Shown in pieces: positions 45,842 through 61,700 of a stretch of DNA of 64,000 nucleotides (its first letter is position 1; every line of letters begins with the position of its first letter). The notes under the pieces were generated by a model, which had not been told where the DNA came from, ran no database searches, and worked only from the letters and a program-made list of their open reading frames with translations. Position numbers and translations under genes: made by a program. This stretch comes from Bactericera cockerelli (lineage: Eukaryota; Arthropoda; Insecta; Hemiptera; Triozidae). The stretch is from the NCBI GenBank assembly GCA_024516035.1, contig CM044966.1, positions 4,307,751-4,371,750 on the forward strand, in the 5' to 3' direction.

Positions 45842-46005
45842 AGGTATAGTGAGAGAGGGAGAAATAGACACATGGGTAGAGAGAGGGGGGGGAGAGAGAG
45901 AGAGAGAGAGAGAGACAGGTAGGTATAGTGAGAGAGGCAGAAATAGAGACATAGGTAGAGAAAGGGGGAGGGAGAGAGAGGCGGAGATAAAGAGAGATTT
46001 TTATT
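45374..46005 (+). repeat. (GA)n array containing three extra copies of the LTA4H C-terminal codons
   Basis: GTAGCCAAGGATCTGAAGCT through the TGA stop recurs from 45451, 45554 and 45661 (original at 45323), each separated by GA runs. Spacing 128, 103 and 107 bp. From 45720 on, GA units contain ACAGGTAGGTATAGTGAG variants. Confidence 0.95.
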
Positions 46006-46079
46006 TTTTTTTAAATTGATAATATTATAAATTGTTTTATTTTATTATTTTTTACAACATAATTCCCCTAAGCCAAGAG

Positions 46080-46200
46080 GTAACTTATAAAGAGGGAGAC
46101 ATAGGGAGAGAGAGACAGAGGGGGAGAGAGACAGAGGGGGAGAGAGACAGAGGGGGAGAGAGAGACAGACAGAGAGAGAGAGAGAGAGAGAGGGAAAGGG
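46080..46200. repeat. (GA)n with AGACAGAGGGGGAGAG units
   Basis: Short tandem block of GAGAGACAGAGGGGGA repeated about four times, then pure GA. Confidence 0.85.
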
Positions 46201-46379
46201 GAAGATACTAATTTTGGCCATAAGAGCTGTGTAAAATATAGGAAAACACTACCTAATGAAGTATACCTATTTGCCTGCATCAAGATTTCCCTCATCATTG
46301 TTTGTTCCTTGAGGCATCACGTTGCTTTAAATCACGACAAGGCATTTACCTATAGTTCAGATAATTTTGATAGTAATAC

Positions 46380-46570
46380 TCTTCAGTGGAAGGTAACCAC
46401 CAGGCGAGATTAATGCTCAAAGCATTTTCTAGCACCTCACCCTGAGAGTCCTATTATTATGTGGTCACAAACTCAAACGAAGAAAACTTCAAGCACTGGG
46501 TGGGATTTGGACCAACGGATTCTTAGGCTACCTGAATTACCAGACTAACGCCTCAGCCACTTGACTACCC
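46380..46570 (-). mobile_element. tRNA-derived SINE (TCAAGTGGTTAA family)
   Basis: Minus strand: GTAGTCAAGTGGCTGAGGCG, ATCCGTTGGTCCAAATCC, and body GAGCATTAATCTCGCCTGG. Confidence 0.65.
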
Positions 46571-46734
46571 ATCCATAAGGATTATAATTTTTCAAACTTT
46601 AAAAACTCAGTAATTGTGCGTTCACTCATGAGATGGACCTTCAGTGTATAAAAAAAACCTTCAACCTACCTAATTTTATACTGTCAAACAGTGTGTAAAG
46701 TAAATATAGATTTATTTTAATTTTAAGTAAATTA

Positions 46735-47095
46735 GTATTTTTTAAAGCTGAGAGGGCAAGGACTGTAGTCTTGTAGACCTCTTTTAAAATAAATTTTAAT
46801 TAAAAAAAGGTACACTTTTTTATTTCGTAGCCATGGAACAGGAGCTACTGTTGACACATGGGATCTGTGTTGTAGAATTTCCATCCCGTAGTATGCCTCC
46901 CCTCTGATGGGCAAGAAGTGACACAATACTTCCCATTTTGGTGTTTGCTTAACACGAGCGCCCCGAAAGTTATAACTTATTACAAATAACTGTAACCATA
47001 TTTTTTTTTTTTCAAAACAATTATTTTTGAGCTTTGGGTTTCAAACCCGGAACCTTCATGGTAAGCGAGTCCCTTACTACTGAGCTAACCTTTTA
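46735..47095 (-). mobile_element. tRNA-headed SINE (GATTAGCTCAGTGG family), minus copy
   Basis: Minus: GGTTAGCTCAGTAGTAAGGG, GGGTTTGAAACCC, then ATTGTGTCACTTCTTGCCCA and CTCCTGTTCCATGGCTACG. Matches 15417-15775 in full. Confidence 0.7.
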
Positions 47096-47431
47096 TTATT
47101 ATTAAATTATTGAGTAGAGCTATTTATACTGAGTAAAATATAGTGAAAATTTTCTAATGGTCGCATTTTTCCTCCTTTTCCTAATAATTTTCAGCATGGA
47201 GATGAATCCAAAATCCAGATAGATCGTTTCGTGAACTGTATAACTCATTGAAAACGTAGACTTTATTTCATAGGTTGCATCTAGATTTCATGAACAATTG
47301 GTCCCTCTTAGTTCTTAAAATTGGAGTTCTACTGAACCTTCAACTCTTGATTCATATTCCAAACACAATTTCTCGTGACACGAAAATAAAACTCAGAAAG
47401 TATCTTTGTACAAATTCAAATACAGTCATTT

Positions 47432-47437
47432 TTTATT
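47432..47437 (-). promoter_or_regulatory. Candidate RpL23 poly(A) signal
   Basis: AATAAA on the minus strand about 220 bases past the stop codon; the first one found downstream. Confidence 0.4.
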
Positions 47438-47653
47438 AGTAAAAAAAAAACACAACAAAAAAGAGAAGGTCAAACAATTAACTCTCATTGGTGACCACTA
47501 TTCAATACTTTCTATACCTTACAGATAATAGAAAGTAACAATAAGTTGGTGCCTATCTCTAATATTATCCCATTTGTGAGGTCTGTATTGGCGGTTGTAC
47601 TGTGTGGTTGTACCAATCTGACAGTTCTGGAGAATGTGAAAGTGGGACAGGTC

Positions 47654-51872
<4,219 letters not shown>

Positions 51873-52254
51873 TTTTAATTAAATTTAAACAAGGAAATTA
51901 AAATCCTCGTGTTGTTTTCACGGGAATTTCGAAAAAAAAAAATTGAAAATAATTTTGTTATTTGTTTTGATTGGAAGAGAATACGTTTTGAACGAGAAAG
52001 AAATCAAGTTTTAAATTTAACACATATGTAAACGATGGATTGCAACGATTGTTTCGTTATGATCGTGGGATTTATTTTTTAAAGGTGTGGGAAAAATCCC
52101 GTTTCCTTCCGCTACGTTGTGGGAAATTACCTCATGGAAAATTATGTTGTGTTAAGCCTCTTTCCCACTGTGCGGATCATTTTGTTATTGATTTAAATAC
52201 AATAAATAGATAATAAAAAAAAAACACCCACATCTCTCTAGGCTAGGCATCTTA

Positions 52255-53727
52255 TACAGGGTGGACCAAAAAAACGTTTACACCCGTTAATGGTAGATTA
52301 CTGACGACATTTCTAGGACGGATCTGCAATCCGTTTTTTTCGGATTCGCCTTTATAACTGCACAAAGTGATTTTTTGCAACTTTCTGAAAAAGTCCGACT
52401 TTGGCTTATTCTTCAGGTCAGAACTTTTTTCCTATTTAAGATGAGTTGATTCTGAACATTTCTGCAGAAAGCCAACAAAATTTCGATGTTTCTAGCTACA
52501 CTACTTTGTTTTTTACGATTTGGTTTGTCATATTTTTTTACACCTGAACAGAAAAAAAACACCCAAAAAAACTTTTTTACTAAATAAAACACTCGACATT
52601 TGTCCGAACAAATGTTGGCACAGACATGGGCAAGTTTGATAAAAGTTGGCGGCCGCCCCGAGGATGCTAAAAAATAATTTTTCGATTTTTTATCACGTGA
52701 TCTTCTGGGAAAAATGATTAGATGTTTGCCAAAAACTATTCAAAAATCCTAAGAGTTTTCTAGCTGTAGACTGTGTAAGGGCGTCTTGTATTGTTTACAT
52801 AAATTGTTTACATTGGTTTTTTTGAATACCGCGGTCTCACATGCCTCATCAGCCAGTTTAGGAAAATTCAAATGATAAATTTCGGGCTTCTCAGATTGTC
52901 AGTGGTGTTAGCTAGATGTGGTAGTGCTAAGAGTGTAAGACGCATGACCGAGGTTCAATTCTCGACGGTGAATAATATTTTATTTATCAAAAAAATCTGA
53001 TGAAATATTTATTCATACCTGTATCTGACCTGTTGTAACACCAACAACTTATGGTTTTTTTGGGGGTAATACCATCTGTAAATTGAGTTATCTCAGATAC
53101 TATTGGTATCACAATACACATAATTATTATTCATGTAAGCCCCTGAGAGACTGCCTTGATAATGTAAGGATGGTTTTTCTTATGCTTCCCTACGAGAGAA
53201 AAAAAAACTAGCGAATTTTCCAAACGAAAATAGAGGTTATGAAATAAATCCAGGTAAATATGTAGGTAGGTTCTTCTATCATAAACAATACTAATTAAAT
53301 AACAAATATTTACCGATAGCCAACTCTTAATAGAAGTCTTGAAAAAAACAAGATAATATTTTGAAAATTAATAAACTTTTGCAGTCTTTATTATGTTTTA
53401 TACTATTTTGATATAAACAAAAAGGTATTTAAAAAAACATTTTGTGTTAGTAGTTCAATGAGAAACGATTAGACGCGCACGATTAGCTCAGTGAAAAGCT
53501 AGTCCACCCGGTCCGAACGCCAGAGCCAGCAAAAAATTCATGACTACAAAATAAAAAAGGACTGTTGCCATTTTTTATTTAGCCATAGTACACACTATGG
53601 ATTCTCCTCACACAAATTTTTGAAACCAATGGTGACTTTAGTACCTTAGTTCTAACTCAGAACTGTCCCTATACCTTCTTGCCTTTCTCTCTCTCTCTCT
53701 TTCGCTCTCTCTCTCTTTTCTCTCTCT

Positions 53728-53764
<37 letters not shown>

Positions 53765-54740
53765 TCTCAATTCCCTAAGAGGAACTGTTGGAAGTGGCGT
53801 CCACCTTCCTGGATGCAAAAGTTGAACCTCTTCTTCATGTTCCGTCGAATGTTGCGGAAGATTCCAGATTTTTCTGTCAGATCATCGAATGCCAACAGGA
53901 TTCTTGCTACCAGATTCTGCTACTCTAGCGTCTCCACTGGTATTTCGTAAACTATGTTTTTCACGTGATCCAAAATGTTCCTGTTGGCAGCTCCATATGC
54001 TAAATGCGTATCTGCCATTTCAGCATCCGAATTATAATAATGTAACTAGTACTAAAAAAACTCAAGAAGTTTAAAGATAATATTTCATAGAATGCAGAAA
54101 AATATGCTTGAAAACTATCATCGAGAAACAAACAATCATTCATTTGACTGGCCTTTAATTAATTCCAAGGAAAATAATTATCAGACATAAATAGCTAATT
54201 ACTCTTTGAGTACAAGACGACCCTACACGGTCAACACTTTTAAGATTTTGAACATCATTTTTTGAGACTTACCGGGTTTGTTTACCCAGAAGATCACGTG
54301 ATAAAAAATCATAAAATTATTTTTTTAGCATCCTTGGGTTGGCCGCCAACTTTTATCAAACTTGCCCATGTCTGTGCCAAAATTTGCTCGGGCAAATCTT
54401 GAGTGTTTCAAAGTGTAAAAAATTTACATGAGAATTTTTTTTCTATTCAGGTGTCAAAAAAGATGCCAAACCAAACCGTAAAAAACAAAGTAGTGTAGCA
54501 AGAAACATCGAAATTTTGTTGGCTTTCTGCAGAAATGTTCAGAATCAACTCATCTTAAACAGGAAAAAAGTTCTGACCTGAAGAATAAGCCAAAGTCGGA
54601 CTTTTTCAGAAATTTGCAAAAAATCACTTTGTGCAGTTATAAAGGCGAATCCGAAAAAAACGGATTGCAGATCCGTCCTAGAAATGTCGTCAGTAATCTA
54701 CCATTAACGGGTGTAAACGTTTTTTTTGGTCCACCCTGTA
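52255..54740. mobile_element. Foldback element 4 (TACAGGGTGGACC ends)
   Basis: Arms of ~500 bp, TACAGGGTGGACCAAAAAAA... and its complement ending GGTCCACCCTGTA. TA precedes the left end, TG follows the right. The 1.4-kb interior has a CT microsatellite (53690-53765) and a decayed tRNA-like SINE near 53480; no transposase. Confidence 0.8.
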
Positions 54741-57290
54741 TGTGGTGCACTTCCTCAAATGAAAATGGCGGATACCAGCTATGAGCCTAGCATGATGTCC
54801 GCCATTTTATTTTAAGGAAGTGTACCTATGGTATTTCCAATGCAGAAGGGGTGCTTCAGTTCTCGACCAAAGTTCGTAGGCAAAAGCAAGAAGAAAGAGC
54901 AAAAATCTTTTTCGTATTCGGTAAATGGCTCCTTTTCGTATTCATAACCATTTTCTTTTGCTCGTAAGCATTTTTGCTTTGGTCCACATGCAATTGCTTC
55001 ATGTTTAAGTTAGTAAGTTAGAGAAGCCATTAATAAAAAAGAAAATTTCAGCTTTATGAATATCCAACTGCTGTCAAAACTTTATGAATCCTTACAGAAG
55101 TAATCACTTTAAATTTCTCATGGAAAAACTATTATTTCTTTTAATGAATATGGCCCATTGTTTTGTTTCTCTATTATTTGTTTTGTACTCATATTTTCCA
55201 ATCATTTACCGCACAAATGCTTTTTTTTCTTTATACATGTAGTCATAATTATGTGTGACTCACATGAATCAGGTGGTCCCAACATAGTTACTTACCTATG
55301 AGTCATGGTGATTAATGTCATAATTAATTAATGCCACAGTAAATTAATGTCATAATTAACTTTAATCGTAAACAAGTTGCCTTTTTTATACAATATTATT
55401 GGACATGTGTACATATATTATACAAAATAAACAATAGCAGCTGAGTAGGGGTATGAAAACAATAGAAATGTTACAACTTACTTCAAATAAAAGAATAAGA
55501 AGAAAATAAAATGTTACGAGTGAATTACAAAATGTTACAATACATATTAATACAAAATGTTTCAAGTTATTACATATTTTACAGTATCAGATTAATTTGA
55601 ATAATCTGATTACTCAATGGGTGGGAATTTCTGCCTGTAGTATAGACAAAACCTCCTCATCATTAAATGATGGTATCTAATAATCCCCCAAAAACACCAC
55701 TTCGTGGTTAAAAAAGAAGAACGCCTCACTCAAAAGAATGATTATAATTAGCTAAAAATAAATGATATCAAATTGAGAACACCTTACCCCCTCTCTTTCT
55801 ATATCTCTGCTCTCCTCTCTGAATTTATTCCTCTTATGTTTATCTTTCTTTATCCTTTCTAGGGGTCATCCCAAACTTGATTTCTCTTTAAATTTACTTG
55901 TTGCACGGCAATAAAAAATGGCTAATTGTGTGGGATGACGACAGCCATAAGAAAGAACTAGCATAAGTTCAGTTAAAAATATTATGAATGATTATGTAAA
56001 CTGTCATTGTTATATAGGTATGTTAATTTGAACCATTTTACTTGATAATAATAATAATCATAAATGCCCGGTGTACGAGAGTATATTTAAGGGAAAAGCC
56101 CTATTTACAATGGCAACAATAAAAATGTCAATAAATACAAAGATTAAAATAAAATAATGTTAAAAAGTAACATCACAAGTAGTAAAAGGTAATTAATTAG
56201 TACACAAATATGAAAAAACACAAATTAAAAAAATAAATAAATAAGAAATATTGACAGCTAATTAGCGTTTTCATTCGATTGTCCTTAAATTTATGACTAA
56301 GCTCATTAGGTTAAGAGAAATAAACATAAACATCTGTATCCAGCTTAAACATCTGTATCTCTGAGCTCGGAAGCAAAACATCATTCGTCGGTTGAATTTT
56401 CACAGGTCTTTCAGAGGAAAAACTTAGTAATACTTGACTTAGGGCGGAATTAATAGATGTTTTTGTAATAGCTCTGTGACGCTACGTCTCGGATCGCGTA
56501 CTGTATAAGATAGGGAAAGCGAAGCTAAGCAATGACTTAAGTGTTGGATTTTGTCTTAAGTGTTGATTTCGCCTTTGTTTTTTAGTGAAACAAAACCTAA
56601 CTAGTAGTTCTGTGACCAGTAAACCTCACACAGATTCAACTATTGCATTATAAATGTTCAATCAAGCATGAGGACATCGAGACCTTTCATTCAATACCCC
56701 ACTCGATGGGTTTTAATTTAAAAAAATACTAACCGGCCTACTTTTGGTCCCTTTTTCTGTTTATTACAACGTTTATTACAAAATTTCACAGTTAAAATAT
56801 TTTGACGATTATATTTAACGACTCTACAAAATTTAAAGAGCATTGGTCTATTCCTATTGAATGAAATTATAAAAATAAAAATCATTTTAATTTTCACCAA
56901 AACGGCCCCCATTGCGGCCTCCAGTGGCCTAAATTGGCTCAAAAACAATACGTAAAATTCTAGGACCCAATAAACATGTATACTAAATTTCAACAATTTT
57001 GAAGAATCTGGTCGAGAGTTATCGAGGAACAGACAGACAGACAGACGAAAGCCAAATCGTCAAGTACAAGTACCCAAGTTAAAACAGAACTTCACTTAAT
57101 GAGGTCGCTCCGCTCCCTCACTGCTTACGGTTGATAAGGCTGTTGAGAGTGTTGAGGGTTAGGCGGTGGAAAATGCTGCATTAACTTCGCCTTGTGGTTT
57201 AGAGTTTTATTATTTTTATAATAGATATTATTGATATAAGAGAATAAACAAGGTTTTTTCCATTTTTAAGATCTTCGCGCTGAGATTGGC
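54741..57290. other. No recognisable gene
   Basis: AT-rich intergenic sequence with scattered fragments of LINE-like tails (56640-56740, repeated at 2400 and 37440) and ACAGACAGACAGAC near 57040. The longest frame, 92 codons, has no gene character. Confidence 0.5.
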
Positions 57291-57350
57291 TTTGCAGAAT
57301 TTGTGATAAATTCTAGCGAAAGCTTCTATATCAGATCAATTCCTAACACA

Positions 57351-57411
57351 ATGGTTGCTCACAGAAGTGTCTACACCTGGTTGACCCTGGGGATACTGGG
57401 AGGATTGACAG
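57351..57411 (+). CDS. Secreted protein exon 1 (signal peptide)
   Basis: ACAATGG start context, 20 codons, donor ACAG|GTAAGC. Confidence 0.65.
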
Positions 57412-58698
57412 GTAAGCTTTATACGGTCGTTACGCGGACGACGCCTCCGAAAAACGACAGCGCTTATAAACAATAAAATAATCATAATGCCAGCGTCGAC
57501 TAAATTTAAACAACAACGTGCAGCGAGGTGATCACGTGATGGACATTCCGGACCGACCCAGGCTGGGTGAGGTGAATGTGGGTAGCAGGTTTGTAAGTTT
57601 CCTGCGACTGGAGTGTTAGATTCCGTGATATGACCATGCAGTTGAAAGCGACGTCAAAACCAAATTAAAATTATAGGTAAAGAAAAGTAAAAAGGCTGTG
57701 AAACAATCAACACAATATCTAGTTACGATGTATAATACTAGAAATTCTCCGGAAGTAATAAAAATAATGGTACCTATTACTTCCGATGAAATTCTAATAC
57801 ATATTCTAATAGTACTTACTGTCTTTATTTTTGTAACAAAAAAAAAAAAAAAAAAAAAAAAAAATGAAGTCTGTCTGCCAGTCTCCGTGGCGTGATGGTT
57901 GTGACTACTGCCTGTAGTCCTGCGCTTCCGAGTTCAACTCCCGGTTGCGGCAGACTTTTCGACGAAAATTCTGTTCCATCCAACACGTGAGGCTGACATT
58001 TCCGGCCATACCATGGGTGAGGTAAATGTGGGTAGCTGGTACGATTCCCAGCGAATGGAGGGTAAAACCCCCGTCCTGACTATCTAGCTCAGTCAGAACG
58101 TTAAAACCAAATAGAATCCTCTGGTCACAATAGATCTAATTAGGTCACAGTGTTAATTCTAAAGGTTTCATTGTTCACCCTGCAACCAGGTCAGATAATA
58201 ATGAAAAAAGTCTGGCTGGGGGACTATAAATAGGGTGTAGACCAGCATTGGCTTGGTTCTGGGGGCCCTTGTCAATTATTAGCCTCCTTGTAAAGACAGT
58301 GGTCAGTATATCAGTATAAACAGAAAAGTGAGAAGTTGTATTAGATGTACATGAATATCAAAACATACCTGGACAGCTGTTTCGAGCTTATTTGCTCTCA
58401 TCAGCAGGTAATAGTTCTGAATATCCATGCCATCAACTAACCTCTCTATTTTAATCAGTATAAACAGAAAAGTGAGAAGTTGTATTAGATGTACATGAAT
58501 ATCAGAACATACCTGGACAGCTGTTTCGTAGAAGTGGTGATTTCATTCTTCCACTGGCTGGCTACCATCGTTCTCGATGACGCCACTCTATGATGATGAT
58601 TATTATTATAGACTGATTCAGCACGGCCTTAGCCATTTGATTGTGATTAAAGTTGCTTGATTTAATCTGTTCATTAGAGGCTATGCACTTGGGCCTAT

Positions 58699-58785
<87 letters not shown>

Positions 58786-61700
58786 CCATCGTTCACGATG
58801 ACGCCACCCTATGATGATTTGTCTTGTTTCAGATCGAGCGTGCTCATCAACTTTTGAGCAATTTGGGTGTACCTTTGAGTCCGAAAACTATTTTGTTTCC
58901 ACTAATTCCATTTACTCTCCTGTGTATGGCGAGGAGGTCCAGCCAATGCACTTCGAAAATGTGAACCAGTTTAATGTTTTTATGACCGATGTTAAAAATG
59001 AGTACGCAGAAGTGATGAAAGATCTGGTATTCACTACATTTCCCATGTATTATGAGTAAGATGATTTTTGTTATAATTTTTACGATTTTTTTTTAAGATT
59101 TTTAAGATCTAATAGATTGTTATGGTGTTTCATCTGAAACCCTGCAGCCAGGTTTAGTAATAATAAGATCTAATAGAAGCGGTTTTTTTTTTATTTTTTT
59201 TTTTTTGAACGAAAGCCTGAACAAGACCGAACGGTCAGCTCTGGTCAACCAAAATTTGAAGAATAAAAAAAAGAGTGATTTTTGGGACTCTGGTTTGTTT
59301 ACATTAAAGATATTGGTGTTTGTTTACATTTTGCATTTGAAATTATCCACTTGTTCTTCTTCTTCTTACCGAACCAAAAGCCATGACCGAACGAATGGGT
59401 CCACTTCGGTCAGGATTTCAAATAAAAAAAAGTGTGAATTTCAGTAACCAGGTCAGCTCTGTTTTGCTTCATTAAAAAAAAAACCGCTTTAAGGAGTCAC
59501 CGTGACCGTGGCAGAGTAAGTTAGCGCGCTGGGCATTGCACGTATGGTGACCTGGGTTCGTTCCCCAGCGGGGCAGGAATTTTTCTCAGTACTTGGATGT
59601 TCGGGGTCCACTCATACCTCGCGAGGAAAAATGAGTAGCTGCTTTAATGTGAAGCAGCGACCAGTGTCAGAATCATAGACAAAAAAAAAAAAATAGGATA
59701 CAATAAAATAGTATAAAGAACATACATACATATAACATACATACATAACTTAGGTTAGAAAGAAAAAAACACTGCCAATTATGGACACAATACTTCCTCG
59801 TGATTGTTTCACATTGTAAACACGTGCCAATTTTGAGATTTTATAGAAAATTACTTGTATCTCCAAAACGGCTCAACCGATTTTCTTTAAATTTGTTTTA
59901 TATGGTAGAATATCGTTTTTTCTACAATCTGAATTTCACAAAAAATTCTGTATCGGCAAGTCGTGGTCCTTATTTTTTTACTTTTTTGTCCAAAATTTCG
60001 GATTTTTTAAATATTAGAGTCAAATTATAATTAATTAAAAAAAAAAAACAATATAAAAAACCTATGTAAAACAATAATATGCATATTCTTACAAAATTTC
60101 ATCGAAAACGGGTGTACCGTTCACGAGATATAAGCGTTTAAGAAAAAAGTTAGTGGTCAGGCGCATGGTCTCTTTCACCCAGAACCGCTAGTACGAATTC
60201 AATGAATTTAAAATGGGACCATCTACAGAATGTCTCCTAGATGTGTGCAAAATTTCATCAAAATCGGTCGAGTAGTTTTTGAGATTTGCGCGTTACAAGG
60301 AATCGTTTTAACAGACCGACAGACGGACACAAAACCAAATTTACTCAGTAGATTATGAAACGTCCAGAAATATGAAAAAAATTGAAATCGGAGCAAAAAA
60401 ATATTTTTTTTTACAAAAACGAACACTTCCGATTTCTAATATTAGAAATTTCTCGGAAGTAATACGGCCAAGGTTAACACAGGGTTTTTCTTTCTTACCA
60501 GCTAAACATGTCTATATTAAAAAAAACACCCTGTGTTAACCATTAAAAATTATATCGTTCTACCTAAATCACTACCTATGTAAACTGTTCAAAAATTTGA
60601 ACTGTTAAGAACACAAATTTAATCTAAATAAATGTTTGTATTTCCCTGTTTGATTCTTTTGTTCATTTTTACTTTCCTTAACATAATAAAAAAAAAACCT
60701 AAAAAAAAAAAAAAAATACAATACAATCCTCCAGCCAGACGAATATGATAAATTTAATATAAACTCTCTCTTGCAGCTTTTTTGAATACACAAATCGACC
60801 GGAAAATGCTGAAGCAATGATTGATAAATCCTCCAAACTCTTCAAAGACTACGTACCAAAATTCTTCCCCAAACAAGGCGAAGCAGGAATGGCCATCGAA
60901 CTCCTCGAAAGACTGATCGGAAAGCACCCAAACATGGCTGAAAGCGCCCATTTGATCACAGTCGACGAAACAGCCACTGACAGAGATCTAAGAGAACTGA
61001 ACATAGACTTGCCCTCAAGAGGTGATCCACACGAACTTTTGGGTGTACCCTCGAATCCAGAAAATAACATCTATGGCGAAGAGCTGTATGACAGCCCTCA
61101 GGAAAATTTGTTCCAGAAAATTCTTCACAGTGCTTCCGAAGTCTATAACACGGCCTCGTACGTTTATACTGGTTTATCAGAAATGGTTGGTTTTACATAC
61201 AAAGATCCCTGTTATAAAGAGCCATCCAGGGCGTTTCAACACCACCATGTTGCAGGTAAGGGTTAAAGTCTAAACACAGCCATGTTGCAGGTAAAGGTGA
61301 AAGTCTAAACACAGTCATGTTGCAGGTAAGGGTGAAAGTCGAAAGTCTAAACACAGCCATATTGCAGGTAAGGTTTAAAGTCTAAACACAGTAATGTTGC
61401 AGGCAAGGGTGAAAGTCTAACACAGCCATGTTGCAGGTAAGGGTGAAAGTCTAAACACAGCCATGTTGCAGGTGAAGGTGAAAGTCTAAACACAGTCATG
61501 TTGCAAGTAAAGGTGAAAGTCTAAACAATGGCGGAGGTGTAGTTTAACTAAAAGTACTGGTAAAAATTTACTTTAAGAGAAAATTCTAAAGTATACAATG
61601 GATAAGCTTTTGAAAACTTCGGTCCATTCTGCAAGGATATGAAAGATTTTGTCAGCCAAATTGGTGATCTCTTGGTTGAGGCATCTGGGGACCCTCGAGC

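Noticed and set aside
45165..46019. Ser/Leu-rich and Arg/Glu-rich frames
   Set aside because: Translations of (GA)n; the only coding part is the last LTA4H exon.
59205..59447. 80-codon frame
   Set aside because: Lies inside a MITE bounded by AAGCGGTTTT inverted ends, with no gene-like features.
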